From assembly GCA_023388335.1 (NCBI GenBank), contig JAEWGL010000121.1, positions 1-5,726 of the forward strand: 5,726 bases of DNA. Reading direction: 5' to 3'. The stretch comes from Pseudomonadota bacterium (GTDB lineage Bacteria; Pseudomonadota; Gammaproteobacteria; Pseudomonadales; Pseudomonadaceae). Under the pieces are notes generated by a model. The model ran no database searches. It was not told the origin of the DNA and saw only the letters and a program-made list of their open reading frames with translations. Of this stretch, positions 1 through 4,636 are shown piece after piece (within the stretch, counting starts at the first letter, position 1; each line of letters opens with the position of its first letter). The translations under genes and the position numbers were made by a program.

Positions 1-23
1 GGCGGGTACACCGCTGCCTATAA

Positions 24-61
24 GGGCAGCTCAAACCGCAGATCAGCAGGCTGACCTTTTT
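24..61 (+). terminator. Candidate intrinsic terminator of the gene upstream of rpsP
   Basis: The arms GGGCAGCT (24-31) and GGCTGACC (49-56) pair over 8 positions with one mismatch and one G-U pair. Five T residues (57-61) follow at once. The loop is long (17 nt), which weakens the call. In Pseudomonas the gene before rpsP is normally ffh, so this would end the ffh transcript (inference; no ffh coding sequence is recognisable in the window). The left arm also pairs with 13-18 in a competing hairpin. Confidence 0.4.
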
Positions 62-85
62 GTTCGACGTAAAAAGGGATTTGCA

Positions 86-120
86 AAAGTCCACATATTC
101 CTTGAGAATATGCGGCCTTT
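86..120. repeat. Long imperfect inverted repeat in the rpsP upstream region
   Basis: Positions 86-100 and 106-120 are reverse complements at 13 of 15 positions around a 5-nt centre (cttga). The inner arms ATATTC and GAATAT are perfect, and the C-G pair outside them is also kept. It is followed directly by the perfect 10-bp palindrome CGGGTACCCG (121-130). There is no T-run after the right arm, only CTTTC, so it is a poor intrinsic terminator on the + strand. It could be an RNA hairpin at the end of the upstream transcript, a processing site, or an operator overlapping the rpsP promoter region. The sequence alone does not decide. Confidence 0.6.
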
Positions 121-146
121 CGGGTACCCGTGTGCCCGCTGTGCAT

Positions 147-152
147 TATGAT
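147..152 (+). promoter_or_regulatory. Candidate sigma70 -10 box for the rpsP operon
   Basis: TATGAT matches five of six positions of the TATAAT consensus. It lies 30 nt before the rpsP start, which would give a leader of about 20-25 nt carrying the Shine-Dalgarno sequence. No good -35 hexamer sits 16-18 bp upstream (the region reads GGTACCC), so the promoter would be non-canonical or activator-dependent. A second weak possibility is TTGCAA (81-86) with GAGAAT (104-109) at 17-bp spacing, which falls inside the inverted repeat. Confidence 0.35.
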
Positions 153-182
153 TTGCAGCACCGACTACAGGAACGATGTTCA

Positions 183-434
183 ATGCTAACCATCCGTCTT
201 GCCCGTGGCGGCTCCAAAAAGCGCCCATTCTACCAACTGACCGTAACCGACTCGCGTAACCCGCGTGACGGCTCCCACATCGAGCAGGTTGGCTTCTTCA
301 ACCCTATCGCCCGTGGTCAGGAAGTTCGTCTGTCCGTTAAAGAAGACCGCGTTGCTCACTGGCTGAGCGTCGGCGCGCAGCCGTCTGAGCGTGTTGCTCA
401 GCTGCTGAAGGAAGCTGCTAAGGCTGCTGCCTGA
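183..434 (+). CDS. rpsP: 30S ribosomal protein S16
   Basis: This encodes the small-subunit protein S16, which binds 16S rRNA early in 30S assembly. The 83-residue product begins MLTIRLARGGSKKRPFY, the classic S16 N-terminal signature, and continues with GFFNPIARG; its length is normal for the family. An open frame extends upstream to 60, but the start at 183 gives the family N-terminus and has the purine-rich sequence AGGAACG (169-175) about 8 nt before the ATG. Arginine is read only by CGT and CGC codons, as expected of a highly expressed gene. It is the first gene of the trmD operon, and rimM begins 5 nt after its stop. The C-terminus is rich in alanine and lysine, as in other Pseudomonas S16 proteins. 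Confidence 0.97.
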   Translation: MLTIRLARGGSKKRPFYQLTVTDSRNPRDGSHIEQVGFFNPIARGQEVRLSVKEDRVAHWLSVGAQPSERVAQLLKEAAKAAA

Positions 435-439
435 ATAGT

Positions 440-976
440 ATGAGCGCGACGCCAGAAAAAGCGGATGACCTGATCGTCGTCGGCAAGATTTTTTCGGTTC
501 ACGGCGTTCGCGGCGAGGTGAAGGTTTACTCCTTTACCGATCCGATTGAAAACCTGTTGGAGTACCGCAACTGGACGCTTCGGCGCGAAGGCGTGGTGAA
601 ACAGGTAGAGCTGGTCAGTGGCCGTTCCACTCAAAAGGACCTGGTCGCCAAGCTCAAAGGCCTCGACGATCGCGATGAAGCCCGTCTTCTGAGCGGTTAT
701 GAGATTTGTATCTCGCGAAGCCTTTTGCCCAACCTGCCTAGCGACGAGTACTACTGGTACCAGTTGGTAGGTCTGAAAGTCATCAACCAGGACGAACAGC
801 TGTTCGGCACGGTTGATCACCTGTTGGAGACCGGCGCGAACGATGTAATGGTGGTCAAGCCCTGCGCAGGCAGCCTGGATGATCGCGAGCGCTTGTTGCC
901 CTATACGGAGCAATGCGTGCTGGCAATCGACCTGGAAGCAGGCGTGATGCGGGTCGAATGGGACGCGGACTTCTAA
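440..976 (+). CDS. rimM: Ribosome maturation factor RimM (16S rRNA processing protein)
   Basis: RimM is a cytoplasmic assembly factor that binds S19 and helps mature the 30S head. The 178-residue product has the usual two parts. The N-terminal RimM domain (about residues 11-95) opens with VGKIFSVHGVRGEVKV, holding the conserved HGxxGE at 21-26. The C-terminal PRC-barrel (about 102-178) contains the conserved aromatic motif EYYWYQLVGL (103-112), then LETGANDVMVVKP (129-141), and ends VEWDADF. The ATG lies 5 nt after the rpsP stop. No Shine-Dalgarno sequence is placed usefully: the nearest, TAAGG (419-423), ends 16 nt before the ATG. Translation probably depends on coupling to rpsP (inference). 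In E. coli rimM and trmD are known to be made in far smaller amounts than the ribosomal proteins of the same operon. Confidence 0.96.
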   Translation: MSATPEKADDLIVVGKIFSVHGVRGEVKVYSFTDPIENLLEYRNWTLRREGVVKQVELVSGRSTQKDLVAKLKGLDDRDEARLLSGYEICISRSLLPNLPSDEYYWYQLVGLKVINQDEQLFGTVDHLLETGANDVMVVKPCAGSLDDRERLLPYTEQCVLAIDLEAGVMRVEWDADF

Positions 977-979
977 CCG

Positions 980-1732
980 ATGGGTAACCTTCGCGTAGAC
1001 GTCATCACGCTGTTCCCCGAGATGTTCTCGGCCATCACGGAGTACGGCATTACCAGCCGCGCGGTGAAACAGGGGTTGCTGCAAGTGACCTGCTGGAACC
1101 CGCGGGACTACACCACAGATCGTCACCATACGGTGGACGATCGGCCGTTTGGCGGTGGTCCGGGCATGGTGATGAAGATCAAGCCTCTGGAAGATGCCCT
1201 GGTGAGTGCCAGGCAGGCGACCGGAGCATCGGCGAAGGTGATCTACCTCTCGCCACAAGGCCGCAAGCTGACTCAGCAGGCGGTCAAAGGCCTGGCGCAA
1301 CAGGAATCGTTGATCCTGATCGCCGGTCGTTACGAAGGCATTGACGAGCGCTTTATCGAGGCTCATGTCGATGAAGAGTGGTCGATTGGCGACTATGTGT
1401 TGTCCGGTGGCGAGCTGCCGGCCATGGTACTGATCGATGCGGTTACGCGGCTGCTGCCCGGAGCTTTAGGGCATGTGGACTCGGCGGAGGAAGATTCCTT
1501 TACTGACGGTCTGCTTGATTGCCCGCACTACACCCGACCGGAGGTGTATGCGGATCAGCGTGTTCCCGACGTGTTGCTAAGTGGCAACCATGCACACATC
1601 CGGCGTTGGCGTTTACAGCAGTCCCTTGGGCGGACCTATGAACGACGCGTCGATCTTCTGGAAAGTCGCTCACTTTCTGGAGAAGAGAAGAAGCTGCTCG
1701 AGGAGTACCTCCGCGAGCGGGACGATAGTTAA
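980..1732 (+). CDS. trmD: tRNA (guanine-37-N1)-methyltransferase TrmD
   Basis: TrmD uses S-adenosylmethionine to methylate G37 next to the anticodon, which prevents +1 frameshifting. The 250-residue product has the SPOUT fold signatures. LFPEMF lies at 11-16, DDRPFGGGPGMVMK at 53-66 and LSPQGR at 90-95. The trefoil-knot loops are GRYEGIDERF (116-125) and WSIGDYVLSGGELPAM (134-149). The linker has EDSF (171-174), whose Asp172 corresponds by alignment to the E. coli catalytic Asp169, and Arg157 corresponds to Arg154. DCPHYTRP (180-187) and LLSGNHAHIRRWR follow. The gene starts 3 nt after the rimM stop with no clear ribosome binding site, so it is probably coupled to rimM (inference). Length and all motifs are normal; nothing suggests damage. 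Confidence 0.97.
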   Translation: MGNLRVDVITLFPEMFSAITEYGITSRAVKQGLLQVTCWNPRDYTTDRHHTVDDRPFGGGPGMVMKIKPLEDALVSARQATGASAKVIYLSPQGRKLTQQAVKGLAQQESLILIAGRYEGIDERFIEAHVDEEWSIGDYVLSGGELPAMVLIDAVTRLLPGALGHVDSAEEDSFTDGLLDCPHYTRPEVYADQRVPDVLLSGNHAHIRRWRLQQSLGRTYERRVDLLESRSLSGEEKKLLEEYLRERDDS

Positions 1733-1762
1733 CGTATCGATGGTAGATCCGACGATTTACCT

Positions 1763-1768
1763 TAGGAG
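1763..1768 (+). promoter_or_regulatory. Strong Shine-Dalgarno sequence of rplS
   Basis: TAGGAG sits 6 nt before the rplS ATG, within TTAGGAG (1762-1768). It is the best ribosome binding site in the trmD operon and contrasts with the near absence of one before rimM and trmD. It lies in the 42-nt gap after trmD, the only sizeable gap inside the operon, which allows rplS to be translated independently of trmD. Confidence 0.85.
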
Positions 1769-1774
1769 CACAGC

Positions 1775-2125
1775 ATGACCAACAAAATCATTCAGCAGAT
1801 CGAAGCTGAGCAGATGAGCAAAGAGATCCCGGCCTTCGCCCCGGGCGACACCATTGTCGTCCAGGTGAAAGTGAAGGAAGGTGAGCGCTCCCGTCTGCAG
1901 GCGTTCGAAGGTGTTGTCATCGCCAAGCGCAACCGTGGTCTGAACAGCGCCTTCACCGTGCGCAAGATCTCGAGCGGCGTTGGCGTTGAGCGTACTTTCC
2001 AGACCTACAGCCCGCAAATCGACAGCCTGGCCGTGAAACGTCGTGGTGACGTGCGTAAAGCCAAGCTGTACTACCTGCGCGACCTGTCCGGCAAAGCCGC
2101 TCGCATCAAGGAAAAACTGTCCTGA
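1775..2125 (+). CDS. rplS: 50S ribosomal protein L19
   Basis: L19 is a large-subunit protein at the interface with the 30S subunit. The 116-residue product is the normal length. It starts MTNKIIQQIEAEQM and carries the family motifs FAPGDTIVVQVKVKEG (21-36), FEGVVIAKRNRG (44-55), SSGVGVERTFQTYSP (66-80) and VKRRGDVRKAKLYYLRD (87-103). The start is fixed by the strong TAGGAG ribosome binding site. It is the last gene of the trmD operon, and two hairpins, the second an intrinsic terminator, lie within 65 nt of its stop. Codon choice is biased (many CGT, AAA and GTT codons), as expected for a highly translated gene. Confidence 0.97.
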   Translation: MTNKIIQQIEAEQMSKEIPAFAPGDTIVVQVKVKEGERSRLQAFEGVVIAKRNRGLNSAFTVRKISSGVGVERTFQTYSPQIDSLAVKRRGDVRKAKLYYLRDLSGKAARIKEKLS

Positions 2126-2138
2126 GTGCAGTTTGACC

Positions 2139-2154
2139 GGCGGCCCTGGCCGCC
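2139..2154 (+). other. GC-rich hairpin just after rplS
   Basis: GGCGGC (2139-2144) and GCCGCC (2149-2154) form a perfect 6-bp stem with a CCTG loop, 13 nt after the rplS stop. No T-run follows, so it is not a terminator by itself. It probably protects the mRNA 3' end or helps pause polymerase before the terminator 12 nt further on (inference). Confidence 0.6.
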
Positions 2155-2165
2155 ATGCGAAAAGA

Positions 2166-2190
2166 AAGCAGCCTTCGGGCTGCTTTTTTG
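2166..2190 (+). terminator. Intrinsic terminator of the rpsP-rimM-trmD-rplS operon
   Basis: AAAGCAGCC (2166-2174) and GGCTGCTTT (2179-2187) make a perfect 9-bp stem closed by the very stable TTCG tetraloop. The T-run covers 2185-2190. This is a textbook rho-independent terminator 40 nt after the rplS stop. The A-rich left flank also gives it some bidirectional character. Confidence 0.95.
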
Positions 2191-2224
2191 CTTTCCAGAA
2201 CCCTGCCTTTGCGATGTGAGCTTC

Positions 2225-2632
2225 ATGACCCCACGAGACCAGGAAATCCAGCGCCGTACCGAACTGTCGGTGACCCGCGTGACCAAGGCTGTCTTCCCTT
2301 CGACCACCAACCACCACAACACCCTGTTCGGCGGCACCGCGCTGGCCTGGATGGACGAGGTGTCGTTCATCGCCGCGACGCGGTTCTGCCGTCTGCCGCT
2401 GGTGACCGTGTCCACCGACCGCATCGATTTCAAGCACCCGATTCCGGCCGGCACCATCGTCGAGCTGGTGGGCACGGTGGTCAAGGTGGGTAACACAAGC
2501 CTGCAGGTCGAGGTGGAAGTGTTTGTCGAGAACATGTACCTCGATGGCCGTGAGCGAGCGATCCATGGCATATTCAGTTTCGTCGCCATCGACGAGGACA
2601 AGCGGCCGGTGCCGGTGCTGCCTGGGGTCTGA
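2225..2632 (+). CDS. Hotdog-fold acyl-CoA thioesterase (YciA/BACH-like)
   Basis: The product of 135 residues is predicted to hydrolyse acyl-CoA thioesters in the cytoplasm; the preferred acyl chain cannot be read from the sequence. It shows the acyl-CoA hydrolase pattern of the hotdog superfamily. TNHHNTLFGGTALAWMDE (28-45) holds the central helix with the family glycine pair (36-37) and a candidate catalytic Asp44, with Asn29 or Asn32 as further candidates. VTVSTDRIDFKHPIPAG (60-76) is the strand that binds CoA in relatives, and the protein ends with FSFVAIDEDKRPVP. The start at 2225 is chosen because the open frame upstream (GTG at 2126) runs through the rplS terminator. An in-frame GTG at 2216 would add only three residues. 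The ribosome binding site is weak (TGAG, 2217-2220). The gene begins 34 nt after a strong terminator and has no obvious promoter of its own. In Pseudomonas a homologue occupies this same position. Confidence 0.88.
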   Translation: MTPRDQEIQRRTELSVTRVTKAVFPSTTNHHNTLFGGTALAWMDEVSFIAATRFCRLPLVTVSTDRIDFKHPIPAGTIVELVGTVVKVGNTSLQVEVEVFVENMYLDGRERAIHGIFSFVAIDEDKRPVPVLPGV

Positions 2633-2643
2633 AAGGATCGGTG

Positions 2644-2657
2644 GCCTGCCCCCACAG
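2644..2657. repeat. Possible decayed inverted REP mate
   Basis: GGCCTGCCCCCACAG carries both ends of an inverted REP (GGCCT and CCCACAG) but lacks the middle third. CCCACAGATC (2651-2660) is complementary to GATCCTGTGGG (2668-2678) apart from one bulged base, so it can fold with the intact REP. That arrangement is what remains of a REP doublet (REPIN) after an internal deletion. It is an inference from a short match. Confidence 0.4.
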
Positions 2658-2670
2658 ATCACACCGCGAT

Positions 2671-2702
2671 CCTGTGGGAACGGGCTTGCCCGCGAAGAGG
2701 CC
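2671..2702. repeat. REP element of the Pseudomonas putida type
   Basis: This 32-bp stretch begins CCTGTGGGAACGGGCTTG and ends CCCGCGAAGAGGCC, which I recognise as the common extragenic palindromic repeat of P. putida-group genomes. Its core is CGGGC-TT-GCCCG (2681-2692). It lies between the thioesterase stop and xerD, the usual extragenic location. It could act as a 3' mRNA stabiliser for the thioesterase transcript, or bind gyrase or a REP-associated transposase as described for some REP families (general knowledge, not shown here). Confidence 0.85.
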
Positions 2703-2734
2703 CGAACAGACAGCACATCACCTCCTGTGAAACA

Positions 2735-2741
2735 CTAGGCT
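2735..2741 (+). promoter_or_regulatory. Weak -10-like box before xerD
   Basis: CTAGGCT lies 25 nt before the xerD ATG. It matches five of seven positions of the CTATACT-type -10 preferred by RpoS, or three of six of the TATAAT box. There is no -35 hexamer at the right distance. With the REP element directly upstream, a separate xerD promoter in this gap is plausible, but the sequence support is thin. Confidence 0.2.
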
Positions 2742-2765
2742 CATCATCCTGACAGTACCCAAAGC

Positions 2766-3662
2766 ATGCCTGCCCTCGATCACCCGCTCATCGATCAATT
2801 CCTCGACGCTCTCTGGCTGGAAAAAGGCCTTTCCGATAACACCCGTGCCTCCTACCGCAGCGACCTGATGCTGTTCAACGGCTGGTTGCAGGAGTATGGG
2901 GTGGCGTTGCCCGAGGCCGGACGTGAACTGTTGCTCGACCACCTGGCCTGGCGCCTGGAGCAAGGCTACAAGCCGCGCTCGACCGCACGCTTTCTCTCCG
3001 GGGCGCGGGGCTTCTACCGCTACTTGCTGCGCGAGAAGCTGATCGGCGTCGACCCGACCCTGCTGGTGGACATGCCGCAACTGGGCAGGCCGCTGCCCAA
3101 GTCGCTGTCGGAGGCCGACGTCGAGGCGCTGCTGCGGGCGCCTGATCTGGGTGAGCCTATTGGCGAGCGGGACCGGGCCATGCTCGAGGTGCTGTATGCC
3201 TGCGGCTTGCGGGTGACCGAACTGGTCAGTCTGACCCTTGATCAGGTCAACCTGCGTCAGGGCGTGCTGCGGGTGATGGGCAAGGGCAGCAAGGAGCGCC
3301 TGGTGCCCATGGGCGAGGAGGCGGTGGCCTGGGTGGAGCGCTACCTGCGCGGCGGGCGCAATGACTTGCTCAACGGCCGCCCCAGCGATGTACTGTTTCC
3401 CAGCCAGCGCGGCGAGCAGATGACCCGGCAGACTTTTTGGCACCGCATCAAGCATCAGGCGCAGGTGGCCGGGATCGACAAGGCGCTGTCGCCGCACACC
3501 CTGCGCCATGCCTTCGCCACCCACTTGCTCAACCACGGCGCCGACCTGCGGGTGGTACAGATGCTGCTGGGCCACAGCGACCTGTCCACCACCCAGATCT
3601 ATACCCATGTGGCGCGGGCACGTCTGCAGCAGTTGCATGCCGAGCACCATCCCCGTGGATGA
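2766..3662 (+). CDS. xerD: Site-specific tyrosine recombinase XerD
   Basis: XerD acts with XerC at dif, under FtsK control, to resolve chromosome dimers. The 298-residue product has the same length as E. coli XerD. The N-terminal core-binding (SAM-like) domain covers about 5-90 (DQFLDALWLEKGLSDNTRASYRSD) and the catalytic domain about 110-290. All six active-site residues are present: Arg149 in CGLRVTEL, Lys173 in GKGSKER, His244 and Arg247 in HTLRHAFATHLL, His270 in LLGHSDLSTTQ and Tyr279 in IYTHV. The last four have exactly the E. coli numbering. The start is the first ATG giving a family-type N-terminus; its ribosome binding site is poor. It is followed after 153 nt by dsbC, as in E. coli and other Pseudomonas. 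XerC is the closest alternative, but length, motif spacing and the dsbC neighbour favour XerD. Confidence 0.96.
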   Translation: MPALDHPLIDQFLDALWLEKGLSDNTRASYRSDLMLFNGWLQEYGVALPEAGRELLLDHLAWRLEQGYKPRSTARFLSGARGFYRYLLREKLIGVDPTLLVDMPQLGRPLPKSLSEADVEALLRAPDLGEPIGERDRAMLEVLYACGLRVTELVSLTLDQVNLRQGVLRVMGKGSKERLVPMGEEAVAWVERYLRGGRNDLLNGRPSDVLFPSQRGEQMTRQTFWHRIKHQAQVAGIDKALSPHTLRHAFATHLLNHGADLRVVQMLLGHSDLSTTQIYTHVARARLQQLHAEHHPRG

Positions 3663-3729
3663 GCGCGGTTCATCGTCCGTCACCTGAGGCGTGCAAGCGC
3701 CGCCTGTGGCAGCCGGTTGTGATAGTCTT

Positions 3730-3754
3730 GGGCGGTTTGCACAAAGGGCCGCCC
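3730..3754 (+). other. Hairpin between xerD and dsbC
   Basis: GGGCGG (3730-3735) pairs with CCGCCC (3749-3754), and TTTG (3736-3739) with CAAA (3742-3745), leaving a GGG bulge. No T-run follows, so it is not an intrinsic terminator. The 153-nt gap (3663-3815) otherwise holds nothing recognisable: no convincing promoter, only the dsbC ribosome binding site at its end. Confidence 0.4.
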
Positions 3755-3815
3755 GATGGCCGCGCGTTCATCGCGACCGCCATGCCCAGGCCCTGTCCGC
3801 CTCCAAGGAGACCCC

Positions 3816-4556
3816 ATGCGCGTGACCCAGATTTTCGCCGCCGCCGTCCTGGCGCTGGTCAGTACCTTCGCCGCCGCTGCCGCCACCGACGGCGCCGAGC
3901 AGGCGATCCGCAAGACCTTGCAGACGCTGGAGCTGGAAGTCCCGGTGGAAAACGTGGCGAGCAGCCCGCTCAACGGCCTGTATGAGGTCAAGCTGCAAGG
4001 CGGACGCGTACTCTACGCCAGCGCCGATGGCCAGTTCGTCATGCAGGGCTACCTGTTCCAGATCCAGGACGGCAAGCCGGTCAACCTCACCGAGAAGACC
4101 GAGCGCCAAGGCATCGCCAAGCTCATCAACGGCATTCCAGCCGGCGAGATGGTGGTTTATCCTGCCAAGGGTGAAACCAAGTCTCATATCACCGTGTTCA
4201 CCGACACCACCTGCCCGTATTGCCACAAGCTGCACGCCGAAGTGCCTGAGCTCAACCGTCGCGGTATCGAGGTGCGCTACGTCGCCTTCCCGCGCCAGGG
4301 CCTCGGCTCGCCGGGTGACGAGCAGCTGCAGGCGGTGTGGTGTTCCAGCGACCGCCGCGCGGCGCTGGACAAGATGGTCGAGGGCAAGGAAATCAAGGCC
4401 GCCAAGTGCGCCAACCCGGTCGGCAAGCAGTTCGAACTGGGCCAGTCGATCGGCGTCAACGGCACGCCGGCGATCGTCCTGGAGAACGGCCAGGTGATTC
4501 CGGGCTACCAGCCGGCACCGCAGGTCGCCAAGCTGGCGCTGGCCGAAGGCAAGTAA
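3816..4556 (+). CDS. dsbC: Periplasmic thiol:disulfide interchange protein DsbC (isomerase)
   Basis: DsbC shuffles wrong disulfides in periplasmic proteins and is kept reduced by DsbD. The precursor is 246 residues. An N-terminal signal peptide (MRVTQIFAAAVLALVSTFAAAAA) is probably cleaved near residues 21-23. The dimerisation domain follows (about 25-85), then a linker and a thioredoxin domain from about 120. The active site is C133-P-Y-C136 in FTDTTCPYCHKLH. Cys176 and Cys198 match the second, structural disulfide of DsbC. The cis-proline loop is GTP (216-218), followed by GYQP (230-233). The start is fixed by AAGGAG (3805-3810), 5 nt before the ATG, and by the signal peptide; in-frame ATGs upstream (for example 3756) lack both. 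DsbG is the main alternative, but its active site is usually CPYC with a different context, and the xerD neighbour supports DsbC. Confidence 0.95.
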   Translation: MRVTQIFAAAVLALVSTFAAAAATDGAEQAIRKTLQTLELEVPVENVASSPLNGLYEVKLQGGRVLYASADGQFVMQGYLFQIQDGKPVNLTEKTERQGIAKLINGIPAGEMVVYPAKGETKSHITVFTDTTCPYCHKLHAEVPELNRRGIEVRYVAFPRQGLGSPGDEQLQAVWCSSDRRAALDKMVEGKEIKAAKCANPVGKQFELGQSIGVNGTPAIVLENGQVIPGYQPAPQVAKLALAEGK

Positions 4557-4568
4557 TTCAATCAGTAC

Positions 4569-4595
4569 GCCGTCGCCATGGGGAGACGGCTGTTT
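4569..4595 (+). terminator. Possible weak terminator after dsbC
   Basis: GCCGTC (4569-4574) and GACGGC (4585-4590) form a perfect 6-bp stem with a 10-nt loop, followed by TGTTT. The stem starts 13 nt after the dsbC stop. The poor T-run makes it at best a partial terminator, so dsbC and hom may share some transcripts. The right arm can pair instead with 4615-4619. Confidence 0.35.
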
Positions 4596-4596
4596 C

Positions 4597-4619
4597 ACGG
4601 TCGGCGACATGTCGGCCGT
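4597..4619 (+). promoter_or_regulatory. Stable hairpin in the hom leader, next to the ribosome binding site
   Basis: ACGGTCGGC (4597-4605) and GTCGGCCGT (4611-4619) form a 9-bp stem with two G-U pairs and a GACAT loop. It ends 5 nt before the hom Shine-Dalgarno GGGGAG (4625-4630). The site also contains the perfect DNA palindrome CGACATGTCG (4605-4614), so it could be a protein operator instead of an RNA element. No T-run follows and no leader peptide rich in Thr, Met or Ile codons is present, so classic attenuation is not supported. Confidence 0.45.
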
Positions 4620-4636
4620 TCAATGGGGAGTTCACA

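Noticed and set aside
1..54. C-terminal end of ffh
   Set aside because: The frame ending at TGA 52-54 gives GGYTAAYKGSSNRRSAG, which does not look like the methionine-rich end of Ffh, and the stretch is full of hairpin arms. I treat it as non-coding.
60..182. N-terminal extension of rpsP from ATG 60
   Set aside because: It would add 41 residues absent from S16 and would run through the inverted repeat and the candidate promoter. The start at 183 gives the exact family N-terminus.
398..1366. 322-codon minus-strand open frame opposite rimM and trmD
   Set aside because: It is a shadow of GC-rich codon bias: the + strand frames encode full, recognisable proteins, and the antisense product has no recognisable motif or ribosome binding site.
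2126..2224. Thioesterase start at GTG 2126
   Set aside because: It would place the start immediately after the rplS stop and code through the strong terminator. The family N-terminus fits ATG 2225.
2718..3683. 321-codon minus-strand open frame opposite xerD
   Set aside because: It covers xerD almost exactly, and its protein is a low-complexity Q/A/L/H-rich mirror of the xerD codons. All XerD catalytic residues are on the + strand.
3437..3985. 182-codon + strand frame overlapping the end of xerD and the start of dsbC
   Set aside because: It is out of frame with both real genes, and its product is rich in R, P, H and A, typical of a shadow frame.
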